Below are positions 1-5,724 of a stretch of DNA of 6,544 nucleotides, piece by piece. Position numbers and translations under genes: made by a program. Where the stretch lies: positions 1 to 6,544 of the forward strand of contig CADBNG010000050.1 in the NCBI GenBank assembly GCA_902795985.1. The letters run 5' to 3'. The DNA is from an uncultured Lachnospiraceae bacterium (GTDB lineage Bacteria > Bacillota_A > Clostridia > Lachnospirales > Lachnospiraceae). The notes under the pieces are model-generated. The model did no database searches, was not told the origin of the DNA, and saw only the letters and a list, made by a program, of their open reading frames with translations. Every line of letters begins with the position of its first letter. Position 1 is the first letter of the stretch.

Positions 1-1437
1 CTTCATTCCAATGACCTGCATGGCGATTTTCTCCCCCATGAGGAAGACGGAGTCCGGATCGGCGGGATCTCCCGGCTTTCCGGTTATGTCAAAAAAGTCC
101 GCGCCGAAGAAGAAGGCGTGGTCTACATTAATGCCGGGGACATGTTCCGCGGTTCGGTCATCGATTCCGAGTATCTCGGGCTTTCCACCATCGACCTGAT
201 GAACCTTCTTTCACCGGACGTATCGACGGTCGGCAACCACGAGCTGGATTACGGGCTCTCCCATCTGCTTTTCCTCGAAAAATGCGCCCGTTTTCCGATC
301 ATCAACGCCAATGTCTTCGTCACGCTGAACAACTCCCGCCTGTTCAGTCCCTATCTTCAGATGGAGGTCAACGACGTCCGGATCCTGTTCATCGGAATCG
401 TGACAGAGGAGATTCTGGCTACAACCCGGATGGAAAAGGTCATCGGCACCTTTGTCAATGTGGAGGAAGCCGCCAGGGAGGTCGGCATCATCTGCGACAA
501 CTACCGGACCCGGCATACGGATATGGTCGTGCTCATCACCCATATCGGCATCGAGGAGGACCGAAAACTCGCTGAACTGCTCGATCCGGCCTGGGGCGTC
601 GACCTGATTATCGGCGGCCATTCCCACACCTTTATGGGTGAGCCGGAAACCGTGAACGGGATTCCCATCGTCCAGGCCGGGAGCGGGACCGGACAGATCG
701 GACGCTTCGACATTGTCTACGACACCTTCCGCAACAGGATCCAGGATCTGCAGTGGCAGCTGGTCCCGGTCCGGGAAGATCTGTGCCCCACCGATCCGGT
801 CATGGACGCCCTCCTTTCCAGTTATAAGAGCGAAACCGACACCAAATATCACCGTATCGTGACCAACTTCGCGCGGACACTGACCCATCCGTCCCGGATC
901 CAGGAGACCGAAATGGGCAACCTGTACGCCGACCTGATCCAGTGGGAATCCAGTTTTGACATCATGATGATGGGTTCCGGAGCCATCCGCAAGGAAGAAA
1001 TGGGGCCGATCATCGAGTATCAGGACATCGTGGAGAATACGCCTTTCGACGATGTTCTCTGGATGCTGAAAGTCACCGGAGAGCAATTCCGAAGGATGAT
1101 CCTTCATATCTTCCGTGATGAAGCCTGGGAAGGCCACACGGAGTTCTATCAGTATTCCAAAGGCGTAAAAATCGTTTACCGGAAAAGCACCCATGCGCTG
1201 GAAGAACTCAGCCTGAACGGCGAGCCCATCCGTGACGACCAGGAACTGCTGATCGCCCTGCAGAACTATCATTTCCAGAGTTTCGATGAATTCATGGGCG
1301 TGCCGCGCGCCGAGGTGGAGAAGAACATGACGCCGCGGGTGGTTTCCACTTCCGTCAACAACCTGATTGAGGAATACTTTGCGACGCACCGGGATCTGGA
1401 CGCCCATGTGGAAGGACGGATCACGATACTGGACTGA
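1..1437 (+). CDS. 5'-nucleotidase / UshA-YfkN family metallophosphoesterase, 5'-partial
   Basis: The reading frame is open from the first base, so the start codon lies outside the window and any signal peptide cannot be judged. In the 478 visible residues the two-domain 5'-nucleotidase layout is clear. The N-terminal calcineurin-like metallophosphatase domain has NDLHG (residues 4-8), AGD (45-47), GNHELD (78-83), TH (180-181) and GGHSH (205-209); these Asp, Asn and His residues normally hold two metal ions and the catalytic His. The C-terminal nucleotidase domain begins near residue 300, with EMGNLYADL and then GSGAIR (325-330) where NGGGIR is more usual. Family members hydrolyse nucleoside 5'-phosphates, 2',3'-cyclic nucleotides or related phosphoesters; the substrate here is not readable. 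The NDLHG motif usually sits within about 10 residues of the domain start, so little of that domain is missing. The gene runs convergently to the methyltransferase gene, 116 bases away, with no clear terminator between them. Confidence 0.93.
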   Translation, partial: LHSNDLHGDFLPHEEDGVRIGGISRLSGYVKKVRAEEEGVVYINAGDMFRGSVIDSEYLGLSTIDLMNLLSPDVSTVGNHELDYGLSHLLFLEKCARFPIINANVFVTLNNSRLFSPYLQMEVNDVRILFIGIVTEEILATTRMEKVIGTFVNVEEAAREVGIICDNYRTRHTDMVVLITHIGIEEDRKLAELLDPAWGVDLIIGGHSHTFMGEPETVNGIPIVQAGSGTGQIGRFDIVYDTFRNRIQDLQWQLVPVREDLCPTDPVMDALLSSYKSETDTKYHRIVTNFARTLTHPSRIQETEMGNLYADLIQWESSFDIMMMGSGAIRKEEMGPIIEYQDIVENTPFDDVLWMLKVTGEQFRRMILHIFRDEAWEGHTEFYQYSKGVKIVYRKSTHALEELSLNGEPIRDDQELLIALQNYHFQSFDEFMGVPRAEVEKNMTPRVVSTSVNNLIEEYFATHRDLDAHVEGRITILD

Positions 1438-1477
1438 TCTCCGGCATCTTCAGCGGAATCCCGGATCGCGGACCCGT

Positions 1478-1534
1478 TCACCCCTCATATCCTGATGAAG
1501 CATTGATGCCGATTACTGTACCTGTATTGAACAC
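1478..1534 (-). CDS. Possible 18-codon ORF with a good ribosome site, perhaps a truncated gene start
   Basis: Six bases after the methyltransferase stop, on the same strand, there is a GGAGG (complement of 1543-1547). Eight bases further on is a GTG that opens an 18-codon ORF reading MFNTGTVIGINASSGYEG and then TGA. The ribosome-site spacing is ideal, which is the main support. Residues NTGTV...NA..GY line up loosely with the start of cold-shock proteins (N.GTV...NA..GY/F), but the key aromatic RNA-binding residues (KWF) are absent. The ORF ends where the sequence becomes G+C-rich again. It may be the stump of a gene cut at the edge of the low-G+C segment, or chance. I assign no function. Confidence 0.15.
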   Translation of the reverse strand: MFNTGTVIGINASSGYEG

Positions 1535-1553
1535 CGTATTGTCCTCCGTTGTA

Positions 1554-2156
1554 TCATAAGATTTGTTCGTTCACTTCAAAAATCATGATCCGCTCCCGTG
1601 CGTTCTCCTTCGGAAAAAGGTCCCTGCAGTCGATCTCATCCAGAAACATCAGTTCCGGAACCGTCATCAGGTAAGAGACATATTCATCCGCCGGGTAATA
1701 AAAGAACAACAGGATCTCTCGTGGTTCCTCATACGATGACTGCAGGATACGGGCAATGACCTTTTTCAGGATTTCCACTGAAAAAGGGTTGAAAAAGTAA
1801 ATCCTGTCAACCTCTTTCGGTACTGTATAATACTCTGCTTCCCCGCAATGAAGCTCAACTTTTCCCGCGGACACTGCTGTCTGAAGGTTTTCCATCCCCG
1901 TTGCATAAATCCTGTCGTCCGCTTCAATTCCAACACACTGGCATCCGCTCTGAAAGCCAAGAAAAAACGGCACCCGTCCTTTACCGCAGCCATAATCCAG
2001 AAGCGTATTTTTCTTCGTCAGATACCCACTTTGTGCCAGCCGTTCCAGCACGGAATACGGCGTCGGCTCATAGGGAAACCGGTACCGGTCTGAATGGGAA
2101 TCATCCCGCCCGGCAGTTCTGATCTTTAATAATTTATCCCACTGTGCATCTGTCAT
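1554..2156 (-). CDS. Class I SAM-dependent methyltransferase, target unknown
   Basis: This 200-residue protein has a Rossmann-type methyltransferase core. Motif I is LLDYGCGKGRV (residues 52-62), the glycine-rich SAM-binding loop. Next come VGIEADDRIY (75-84), whose acidic residue would bind the SAM ribose, and DRIYFFNPFS (117-126), which sits where motif IV lies and resembles the NPP[FY] type without being it. The N-terminal stretch RYRFPYEPTPYSVL precedes motif I. No target-recognition domain, signal peptide or membrane segment is visible, so it is probably a soluble single-domain enzyme; I cannot tell whether it acts on protein, RNA or a small molecule. The ATG follows the Dabb gene's TGA after only two bases and has no clear Shine-Dalgarno sequence. 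An in-frame TGA three codons upstream rules out a longer ATG start. Translation is probably coupled to the Dabb gene. Confidence 0.85.
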   Translation of the reverse strand: MTDAQWDKLLKIRTAGRDDSHSDRYRFPYEPTPYSVLERLAQSGYLTKKNTLLDYGCGKGRVPFFLGFQSGCQCVGIEADDRIYATGMENLQTAVSAGKVELHCGEAEYYTVPKEVDRIYFFNPFSVEILKKVIARILQSSYEEPREILLFFYYPADEYVSYLMTVPELMFLDEIDCRDLFPKENARERIMIFEVNEQIL

Positions 2157-2158
2157 GG

Positions 2159-2443
2159 TCAGTCATCGCAGTCGAATATTGCCTTTTTCGCAATCCGGTC
2201 CTGATATTCTCTCTTCCAACGCAGGTGTGGTTCCGACACATCGTATGCTCCCAGAGCTTCTTTATCCATATCCATTACGATCATCAGGTCGTAACGGTTC
2301 GCCCGGTCAGAATTCGACACCTTCAGTTCCACATGACGGATTCCCGGAATTCTCAGTGTCTCTTCAAAGATCTCACGCACTGGGTCGGTTAGGGAGTTAA
2401 CATCCGTCCCTTCTGTAAATTTTACAATGATATGATGCTTCAT
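2159..2443 (-). CDS. Dabb-family (stress-responsive A/B barrel domain) protein
   Basis: This 94-residue protein fits the Dabb fold (dimeric alpha+beta barrel) along its whole length. It opens with MKHHIIVKFTEGT, has IPGIRHVELKVS near residues 33-44 and NRYDLMIVMDMDKEAL near 49-64, then the family's Y..SEPHLRW pattern and a terminal FDCDD. Family members are about 95-110 residues, so it is full length. The domain occurs in stress-induced plant proteins and many small bacterial proteins, mostly without a known reaction; no catalytic residues can be assigned here. A ribosome site AGAGGA lies seven bases before the ATG. The gene sits between the DNA glycosylase and the methyltransferase on the same strand, which suggests one transcript but does not reveal a shared task. 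Confidence 0.88.
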   Translation of the reverse strand: MKHHIIVKFTEGTDVNSLTDPVREIFEETLRIPGIRHVELKVSNSDRANRYDLMIVMDMDKEALGAYDVSEPHLRWKREYQDRIAKKAIFDCDD

Positions 2444-2450
2444 GAATTTT

Positions 2451-2456
2451 TCCTCT
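2451..2456 (-). promoter_or_regulatory. Ribosome binding site of the Dabb gene
   Basis: AGAGGA (complement of this interval) lies seven bases before the Dabb ATG and confirms that start. It directly follows, and shares one base with, the TAA of the possible 30-residue ORF. Confidence 0.7.
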
Positions 2457-2548
2457 TACGCCGGATGACAGAATTCAAGCTCATCCGAAATCGTCTTGTC
2501 CCAGGAACATACTCTGTCAAAGTTCTTAATGAAACCATACTTTCTCAC
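2456..2548 (-). CDS. Possible 30-residue ORF between the glycosylase and Dabb genes
   Basis: A GTG overlaps the glycosylase stop in the four bases GTGA and opens a 30-residue ORF ending with TAA inside the Dabb ribosome site. The product starts MRKYGFIKNFDRVC and ends ISDELEFCHPA, with two cysteines and a mixed acidic/basic composition that reads more like protein than noise. It fills the 101-base gap between two real genes exactly. Against it: there is no Shine-Dalgarno sequence of its own, and I recognise no family. A second ORF of 32 residues (ATG at 2538, TGA overlapping the Dabb ATG) occupies another frame of the same gap but is arginine-rich and looks less protein-like. This could be a coupled small protein, the tail of a lost gene, or chance. 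Confidence 0.25.
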   Translation of the reverse strand: MRKYGFIKNFDRVCSWDKTISDELEFCHPA

Positions 2549-3360
2549 TTCGTATGTCTGTAGTATGCAAACATATACTGTTGGTACACCCCGTTGTACG
2601 GTGAATATTGATCAAAAGGATAACCATCCGGATATTCCCGGGCCAGAATACGTTTGATCCAGACATCAATCGGAAAGGCATTGAGATGGTGCAGCCCAAA
2701 CAGGGACACGCAGTTGGCCACCTTGATGCCGACTCCGAAAAGTCCGGTCAATTCAGGTATCGCGGCCTTCTCATCCGCTTCTGAAAGGCCGTTAAAACCT
2801 ATTATCCCACTCATAACCGCTTTGGCAGCTGCATACACATACTTTGTACGATACCCCAGTTTGCATGCGGTAAGATCACTTTCGGAAAATGCCAGGATTT
2901 CCGCCGGTTCAGGAAACGCATAGTATTGTTTTCCTTTAGAATCTATCTTTCTTTCACCACACTTTTCCGAAAGCGATTCCACGCAGCTGCAAATTCCCGG
3001 GATGTTTTTGTTCTGGGAAATGATGAATGTAATCAGCATCTCCCAAGGATCCTGTCTCAAAATGCGGATCCCTTTTTCCTGCTCTGCCGCTCTCCAAAGG
3101 AACGGATCCTTCTCCGGATCAATTTTCTCTCGGATGCTGCGATAATCCTCCTGAAAATCAAAATAATCACTCCAGAAAGAATTGTACTCTTCTTCGCTGC
3201 AGTCAAGATCATAGCAGCCATTTCCAGATGCTGTAATATAAAGACAGGATTTTCCTGCAATGATACGATAAGTGGAATCGTCTGTTTTCGTCCATCGAAA
3301 GCATTGTCCGCTTTCTGCTATTCTATCCGGTTCAAAATCATCAGAGATTCGTAGAATCAC
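2545..3360 (-). CDS. OGG1-type 8-oxoguanine DNA glycosylase / AP lyase
   Basis: This 271-residue protein of the HhH-GPD superfamily would excise oxidised guanine (8-oxoG) from DNA and cut the abasic site, starting base-excision repair. The N-terminal OGG domain shows SGQCFRW (17-23), matching the SGQ.FRW of eukaryotic OGG1. LRQDPWEMLITFIISQNKNI (101-120) matches the OGG1 segment whose Asn residues contact the damaged pair. The helix-hairpin-helix is GLFGVGIKVANC (206-217), with Lys213 at the place of the Schiff-base lysine, and FPIDVW (229-234) supplies catalytic Asp232. The C-terminal YNGVYQQYMF is also typical, so the gene appears complete and active. The start is a GTG overlapping the stop of a 37-residue ORF (GTGA). 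The nearest GGAG is only two bases from it and another is about twelve bases away, so initiation probably relies on coupling. An in-frame TGA 27 bases upstream excludes a longer protein. Confidence 0.92.
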   Translation of the reverse strand: MILRISDDFEPDRIAESGQCFRWTKTDDSTYRIIAGKSCLYITASGNGCYDLDCSEEEYNSFWSDYFDFQEDYRSIREKIDPEKDPFLWRAAEQEKGIRILRQDPWEMLITFIISQNKNIPGICSCVESLSEKCGERKIDSKGKQYYAFPEPAEILAFSESDLTACKLGYRTKYVYAAAKAVMSGIIGFNGLSEADEKAAIPELTGLFGVGIKVANCVSLFGLHHLNAFPIDVWIKRILAREYPDGYPFDQYSPYNGVYQQYMFAYYRHTK

Positions 3361-3470
3361 TTCTCCTTTTCTCTCCTGTTTTTTTCAGCACAGTATTTAA
3401 TGCCAAATCCTATTATTTCCAGTTCCTTTAATACTCGTTTTCTGCTGTCTTTTCTCCGCTCAATCGCCAT
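3357..3470 (-). CDS. 37-residue small ORF resembling a Tn916-type integrase N-terminus (probable relic)
   Basis: The ATG has a near-perfect ribosome site (AAGGAGG, eight bases upstream), and the ORF ends with a TGA overlapping the glycosylase GTG. The product begins MAIERRKDSRKRVLKE and ends NRREKEK. As I recall the family, clostridial tyrosine integrases of the Tn916 type start with a small arm-DNA-binding domain of the form M..ERRKD.KGRVLKEGE and, some 45-50 residues in, have a LREKEK-like stretch. This ORF keeps both ends, while the middle is shorter and altered. No catalytic domain follows, so it cannot be a recombinase. It most likely survives as a short leader cistron whose translation delivers ribosomes to the glycosylase start. 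Alternatives are a genuine basic microprotein or chance similarity. The ORF and its ribosome site are seen directly; the integrase link is inference. Confidence 0.6.
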   Translation of the reverse strand: MAIERRKDSRKRVLKELEIIGFGIKYCAEKNRREKEK

Positions 3471-3478
3471 GAAATCCA

Positions 3479-3485
3479 CCTCCTT
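3479..3485 (-). promoter_or_regulatory. Strong Shine-Dalgarno site of the 37-residue ORF
   Basis: AAGGAGG (complement of this interval) stands eight bases before the ATG at 3470. It is the strongest ribosome site in the window and is what makes the very short ORF behind it credible. Confidence 0.8.
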
Positions 3486-3494
3486 CACAACAAT

Positions 3495-3532
3495 GAGCAC
3501 CCTCGCGGTAATTATATCCGGAGAGTGCCCTC
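3495..3532. repeat. Imperfect inverted repeat around the -10 element
   Basis: On the minus strand GAGGGCACTCTCCGG (3532-3518) is followed, after the nine bases 3517-3509, by CCGCGAGGGTGCTC (3508-3495). The arms pair over about 13 positions with one G-T pair and small bulges. The gap between the arms contains TATAAT. If transcription starts about seven bases beyond that box, the RNA would hold only one arm, so a DNA-level role (operator) fits better than an RNA hairpin. The motif GAGGG..CTC also occurs as a direct repeat in the two arms. Confidence 0.55.
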
Positions 3533-3540
3533 ATAGTCCA
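3511..3540 (-). promoter_or_regulatory. Candidate sigma-A promoter for the glycosylase-Dabb-methyltransferase operon
   Basis: The -10 box TATAAT (complement of 3511-3516) is perfect. The best -35 candidate is TGGACT (complement of 3535-3540; 4 of 6 matches to TTGACA), with an 18-base spacer. Transcription would begin near 3504, giving a leader of about 34 bases before the ATG at 3470. The position, just after the lysS terminator and before the strong ribosome site, supports it. The weak -35 suggests modest strength or help from a regulator. Confidence 0.6.
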
Positions 3541-3558
3541 TATCTAAACACATATCGT

Positions 3559-3590
3559 AAAAAAGAAGGCTATCCAATAGGACAACCTTC
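3559..3590 (-). terminator. Intrinsic terminator of the greA-lysS transcript
   Basis: Read on the minus strand, GAAGGTTGTCC, loop TATT, GGATAGCCTTC form an 11-pair stem (two G-U pairs in RNA), followed directly by six T. It starts 33 bases after the lysS stop. This is a textbook rho-independent terminator and separates lysS from the operon behind it. The complementary strand would have two mismatched pairs and no T-run, so it is directional. Confidence 0.92.
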
Positions 3591-3623
3591 GTGAAAGTGC
3601 TTCATTGTTTTGTTGTAATTTGT

Positions 3624-5699
3624 TTAATACAGCTTTGCCCCTGCCGGGATGTGCGGATCCACCATCAGAAGATTCAGCTTCTCTTCGCCTTCCACTTCAT
3701 GGACTGCGGAAAGCAGCATGCCGCAGGATTCGATCCCCATCATAGCTCTCGGCGGAAGGTTGGTGATAGCGATGCAGGTCTTGCCGATCAGCTCTTCCGG
3801 TTCGTAATAGGCATGGATGCCGGACAGGATGGTGCGGTCCGTGCCGGTCCCGTCATCCAGCGTAAACTGCAGAAGCTTTTTGCTCTTCGGCACGGCAATG
3901 CAGTCTTTGACCTTGACCGCCCGGAAATCCGACTTGCTGAAGGTCTCAAAATCCACCTGATCTTCGAACAGAGGCTCGATGGTGACGTTGGAGAAATCGA
4001 TCGGCGCTTCCACGCAGCAGGTCGTTCCGGCTTCCGGACAGCATTTTTCAGCCGCCGGCTGTCCCGCGTCTGCGGCAGGCTTTTCTTCGCTGCCGGATTT
4101 CTGGCTCTTCATCGTCGGGAACAGCAATACATCTCTAATCGCAGGACTGTTGGTAAGAAGCATCGTAAGTCTGTCGATGCCGTATCCGATACCGCCCGTC
4201 GGGGGCATGCCGATCTCCAGCGCGTTCAGGAAATCCTCATCCGTATGCTGGGCCTCTTCGTCTCCGGCCGCGGCATTCAGATCCTGCTGGCGGAAACGTT
4301 CTCTCTGGTCGATGGGATCGTTCAGCTCGGAGTAGGCGTTGCACATCTCCCAGCCGTTCATGAACATCTCGAAACGCTCCACATATCCGGGCTTGTCCGG
4401 ATTTTTCTTGGTGAGCGGGGAAATCTCGATCGGATGATCCATCACAAAGGTGGGCTGGATCAGATGCTCTTCCACGTACTCCTCAAAGAACAGGTTGAGA
4501 ATATCGCCTTTCTTATGGCGTTCTTCGAACTCGATCTTATGCTCTTTCGCCAGGGCTTTGGCCGCTTCATCATCCGGAACCTGATCGAAGTCCACGCCGG
4601 AATACTTTTTCACCGCGTCCACCATGGTGATGCGCTCGAAAGGCCTGCCCAGGTCCATCTCAATTCCGTTGTAGACAATGGTGGTCGTGCCCAGCACTTC
4701 CTGTGCCACATGGCGGAACATGTTCTCCGTCAGGTCCATCATTCCGTTGTAATCCGTATAGGCCTGATACAGCTCCATCAGGGTGAATTCCGGATTATGG
4801 CGGGTGTCCAGCCCTTCGTTCCGGAAAACACGGCCGATTTCATAAACCCGCTCCAGGCCGCCGACTATCAGTCTCTTCAGGTACAGCTCCAGCGAAATGC
4901 GAAGCTTGAAGTCTTCGTCCAGGGCATTGAAATGGGTTTCAAAAGGACGGGCCGCCGCGCCGCCGGCGTTGGCAACAAGCATCGGCGTTTCCACTTCCAG
5001 AAAGCCCTGTCCGTCCAGGTAGCGCCGGATGCTGCTGATGATGCGGGAGCGCTTGATAAAGGTCTCCTTCACTTCTTCATTCATGATCAGGTCCACGTAT
5101 CTCTGGCGGTATCTCTGATCGGTATTGGTAATTCCATGGTATTTTTCGGGAAGAATCTGCAGGCTCTTGGAAAGAAGGGTCATCTCGGAAGCATGCACGG
5201 ATACCTCGCCCGTCATGGTCCGGAAGAGATAGCCTTTCACACCATAGATGTCGCCCACGTCGGATTTTTTGAAATCCGCATAGGACTCTTCCCCGATTCC
5301 GTCGCGGGAAACATAGACCTGCATGCTGCCCTGAAGATCGGAGATATTGCAGAAGGAAGCCTTGCCCATGACACGCTTGAACATCATTCGGCCGGCAATG
5401 CACACCGGAATCGGATCCGCGTCCATGATGGCCCGGCGCTCGTTGTAGTCTTCTTTCGCGGCGGCGCGGGCTGCGGCCTCATCCATCCCTTCGGTATTGA
5501 CCGGCGCTCTCCCGGCCAGAAGCTTTGCCTCATGAGCCTCATACAGCTCTCTGGCTTCCTTGGAATGATGGGTCACGTCATATTTCCGGATAACAAAAGG
5601 ATCCCTGCCGCCTGCCTGAAGCTCGGCGAGCTTGTCCCGGCGTACCTGTAAAAGGCGTCCCACATCCTGTTCCGTATTGAGGTTCTCCTGCTTTGCCAT
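3624..5699 (-). CDS. lysS: Lysyl-tRNA synthetase (class II) with C-terminal tRNA-binding domain
   Basis: LysRS charges tRNA-Lys with lysine in the cytoplasm. Domains in order: an N-terminal helix; an Ala/Glu-rich stretch at about 56-95; the OB-fold anticodon-binding domain (IAGRMMFKRVMGKASF at 101-116 to LLSKSLQILPEKYHG at 175-189); and the class II catalytic core. The core has motif 1 around FLEVETPML (233-241), motif 2 ERVYEIGRVFRNEG with RHNPEFTLMELYQAY (283-314), and motif 3 GYGIDRLTMLL (505-515). A usual LysRS ends near 500 residues; this one has 691. After a linker (about 531-565) with paired cysteines, residues 566-691 form an EMAPII/Trbp-like tRNA-binding OB fold like the C-terminus of many MetRS (DFRAVKVKDC, ILSGIHAYYEPEELIGK, NLPPRAMMGIES.GM). 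The start ATG has AGGAG six bases upstream. It lies behind greA without its own clear promoter and ends at a strong terminator. Confidence 0.97.
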   Translation of the reverse strand: MAKQENLNTEQDVGRLLQVRRDKLAELQAGGRDPFVIRKYDVTHHSKEARELYEAHEAKLLAGRAPVNTEGMDEAAARAAAKEDYNERRAIMDADPIPVCIAGRMMFKRVMGKASFCNISDLQGSMQVYVSRDGIGEESYADFKKSDVGDIYGVKGYLFRTMTGEVSVHASEMTLLSKSLQILPEKYHGITNTDQRYRQRYVDLIMNEEVKETFIKRSRIISSIRRYLDGQGFLEVETPMLVANAGGAAARPFETHFNALDEDFKLRISLELYLKRLIVGGLERVYEIGRVFRNEGLDTRHNPEFTLMELYQAYTDYNGMMDLTENMFRHVAQEVLGTTTIVYNGIEMDLGRPFERITMVDAVKKYSGVDFDQVPDDEAAKALAKEHKIEFEERHKKGDILNLFFEEYVEEHLIQPTFVMDHPIEISPLTKKNPDKPGYVERFEMFMNGWEMCNAYSELNDPIDQRERFRQQDLNAAAGDEEAQHTDEDFLNALEIGMPPTGGIGYGIDRLTMLLTNSPAIRDVLLFPTMKSQKSGSEEKPAADAGQPAAEKCCPEAGTTCCVEAPIDFSNVTIEPLFEDQVDFETFSKSDFRAVKVKDCIAVPKSKKLLQFTLDDGTGTDRTILSGIHAYYEPEELIGKTCIAITNLPPRAMMGIESCGMLLSAVHEVEGEEKLNLLMVDPHIPAGAKLY

Positions 5700-5724
5700 G
5701 TTTTTCTCCTGTGCTTATGAATAT

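Noticed and set aside
211..1407. A 398-codon open frame on the minus strand opposite the nucleotidase gene
   Set aside because: Shadow of the nucleotidase frame; no recognisable motif and an Asp/His/Gly-rich composition typical of antisense translation.
1438..1553. Terminator between the convergent nucleotidase and methyltransferase genes
   Set aside because: Some G+C-rich inverted bits occur (around 1460-1475), but I found no stable stem followed by a T-run on either strand.
2926..3354. A 142-codon plus-strand ORF opposite the glycosylase
   Set aside because: Shadow of the glycosylase gene, whose catalytic Lys and Asp and OGG1 motifs are intact on the minus strand.
3495..3512. ACCGCG next to AGGGTG upstream of the 37-residue ORF, recalling T-box leader motifs
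   Set aside because: The T-box consensus has AGGGTGG before ACCGCG in one block; here the order is reversed, there is no specifier stem, no terminator/antiterminator pair follows, and the genes are not amino-acid related.
3400..3594. A 64-codon plus-strand ORF in the region between the glycosylase gene and lysS
   Set aside because: It lies opposite the 37-residue ORF, the promoter and the lysS terminator. It has no ribosome site and a Ser/Thr-rich product without family resemblance.
3591..5651. A 686-codon open frame on the plus strand opposite lysS
   Set aside because: It mirrors lysS on the other strand. The lysS product shows every class II LysRS motif, while the antisense product shows none. 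Long antisense frames are expected opposite G+C-rich genes that use few codons giving antisense stops.
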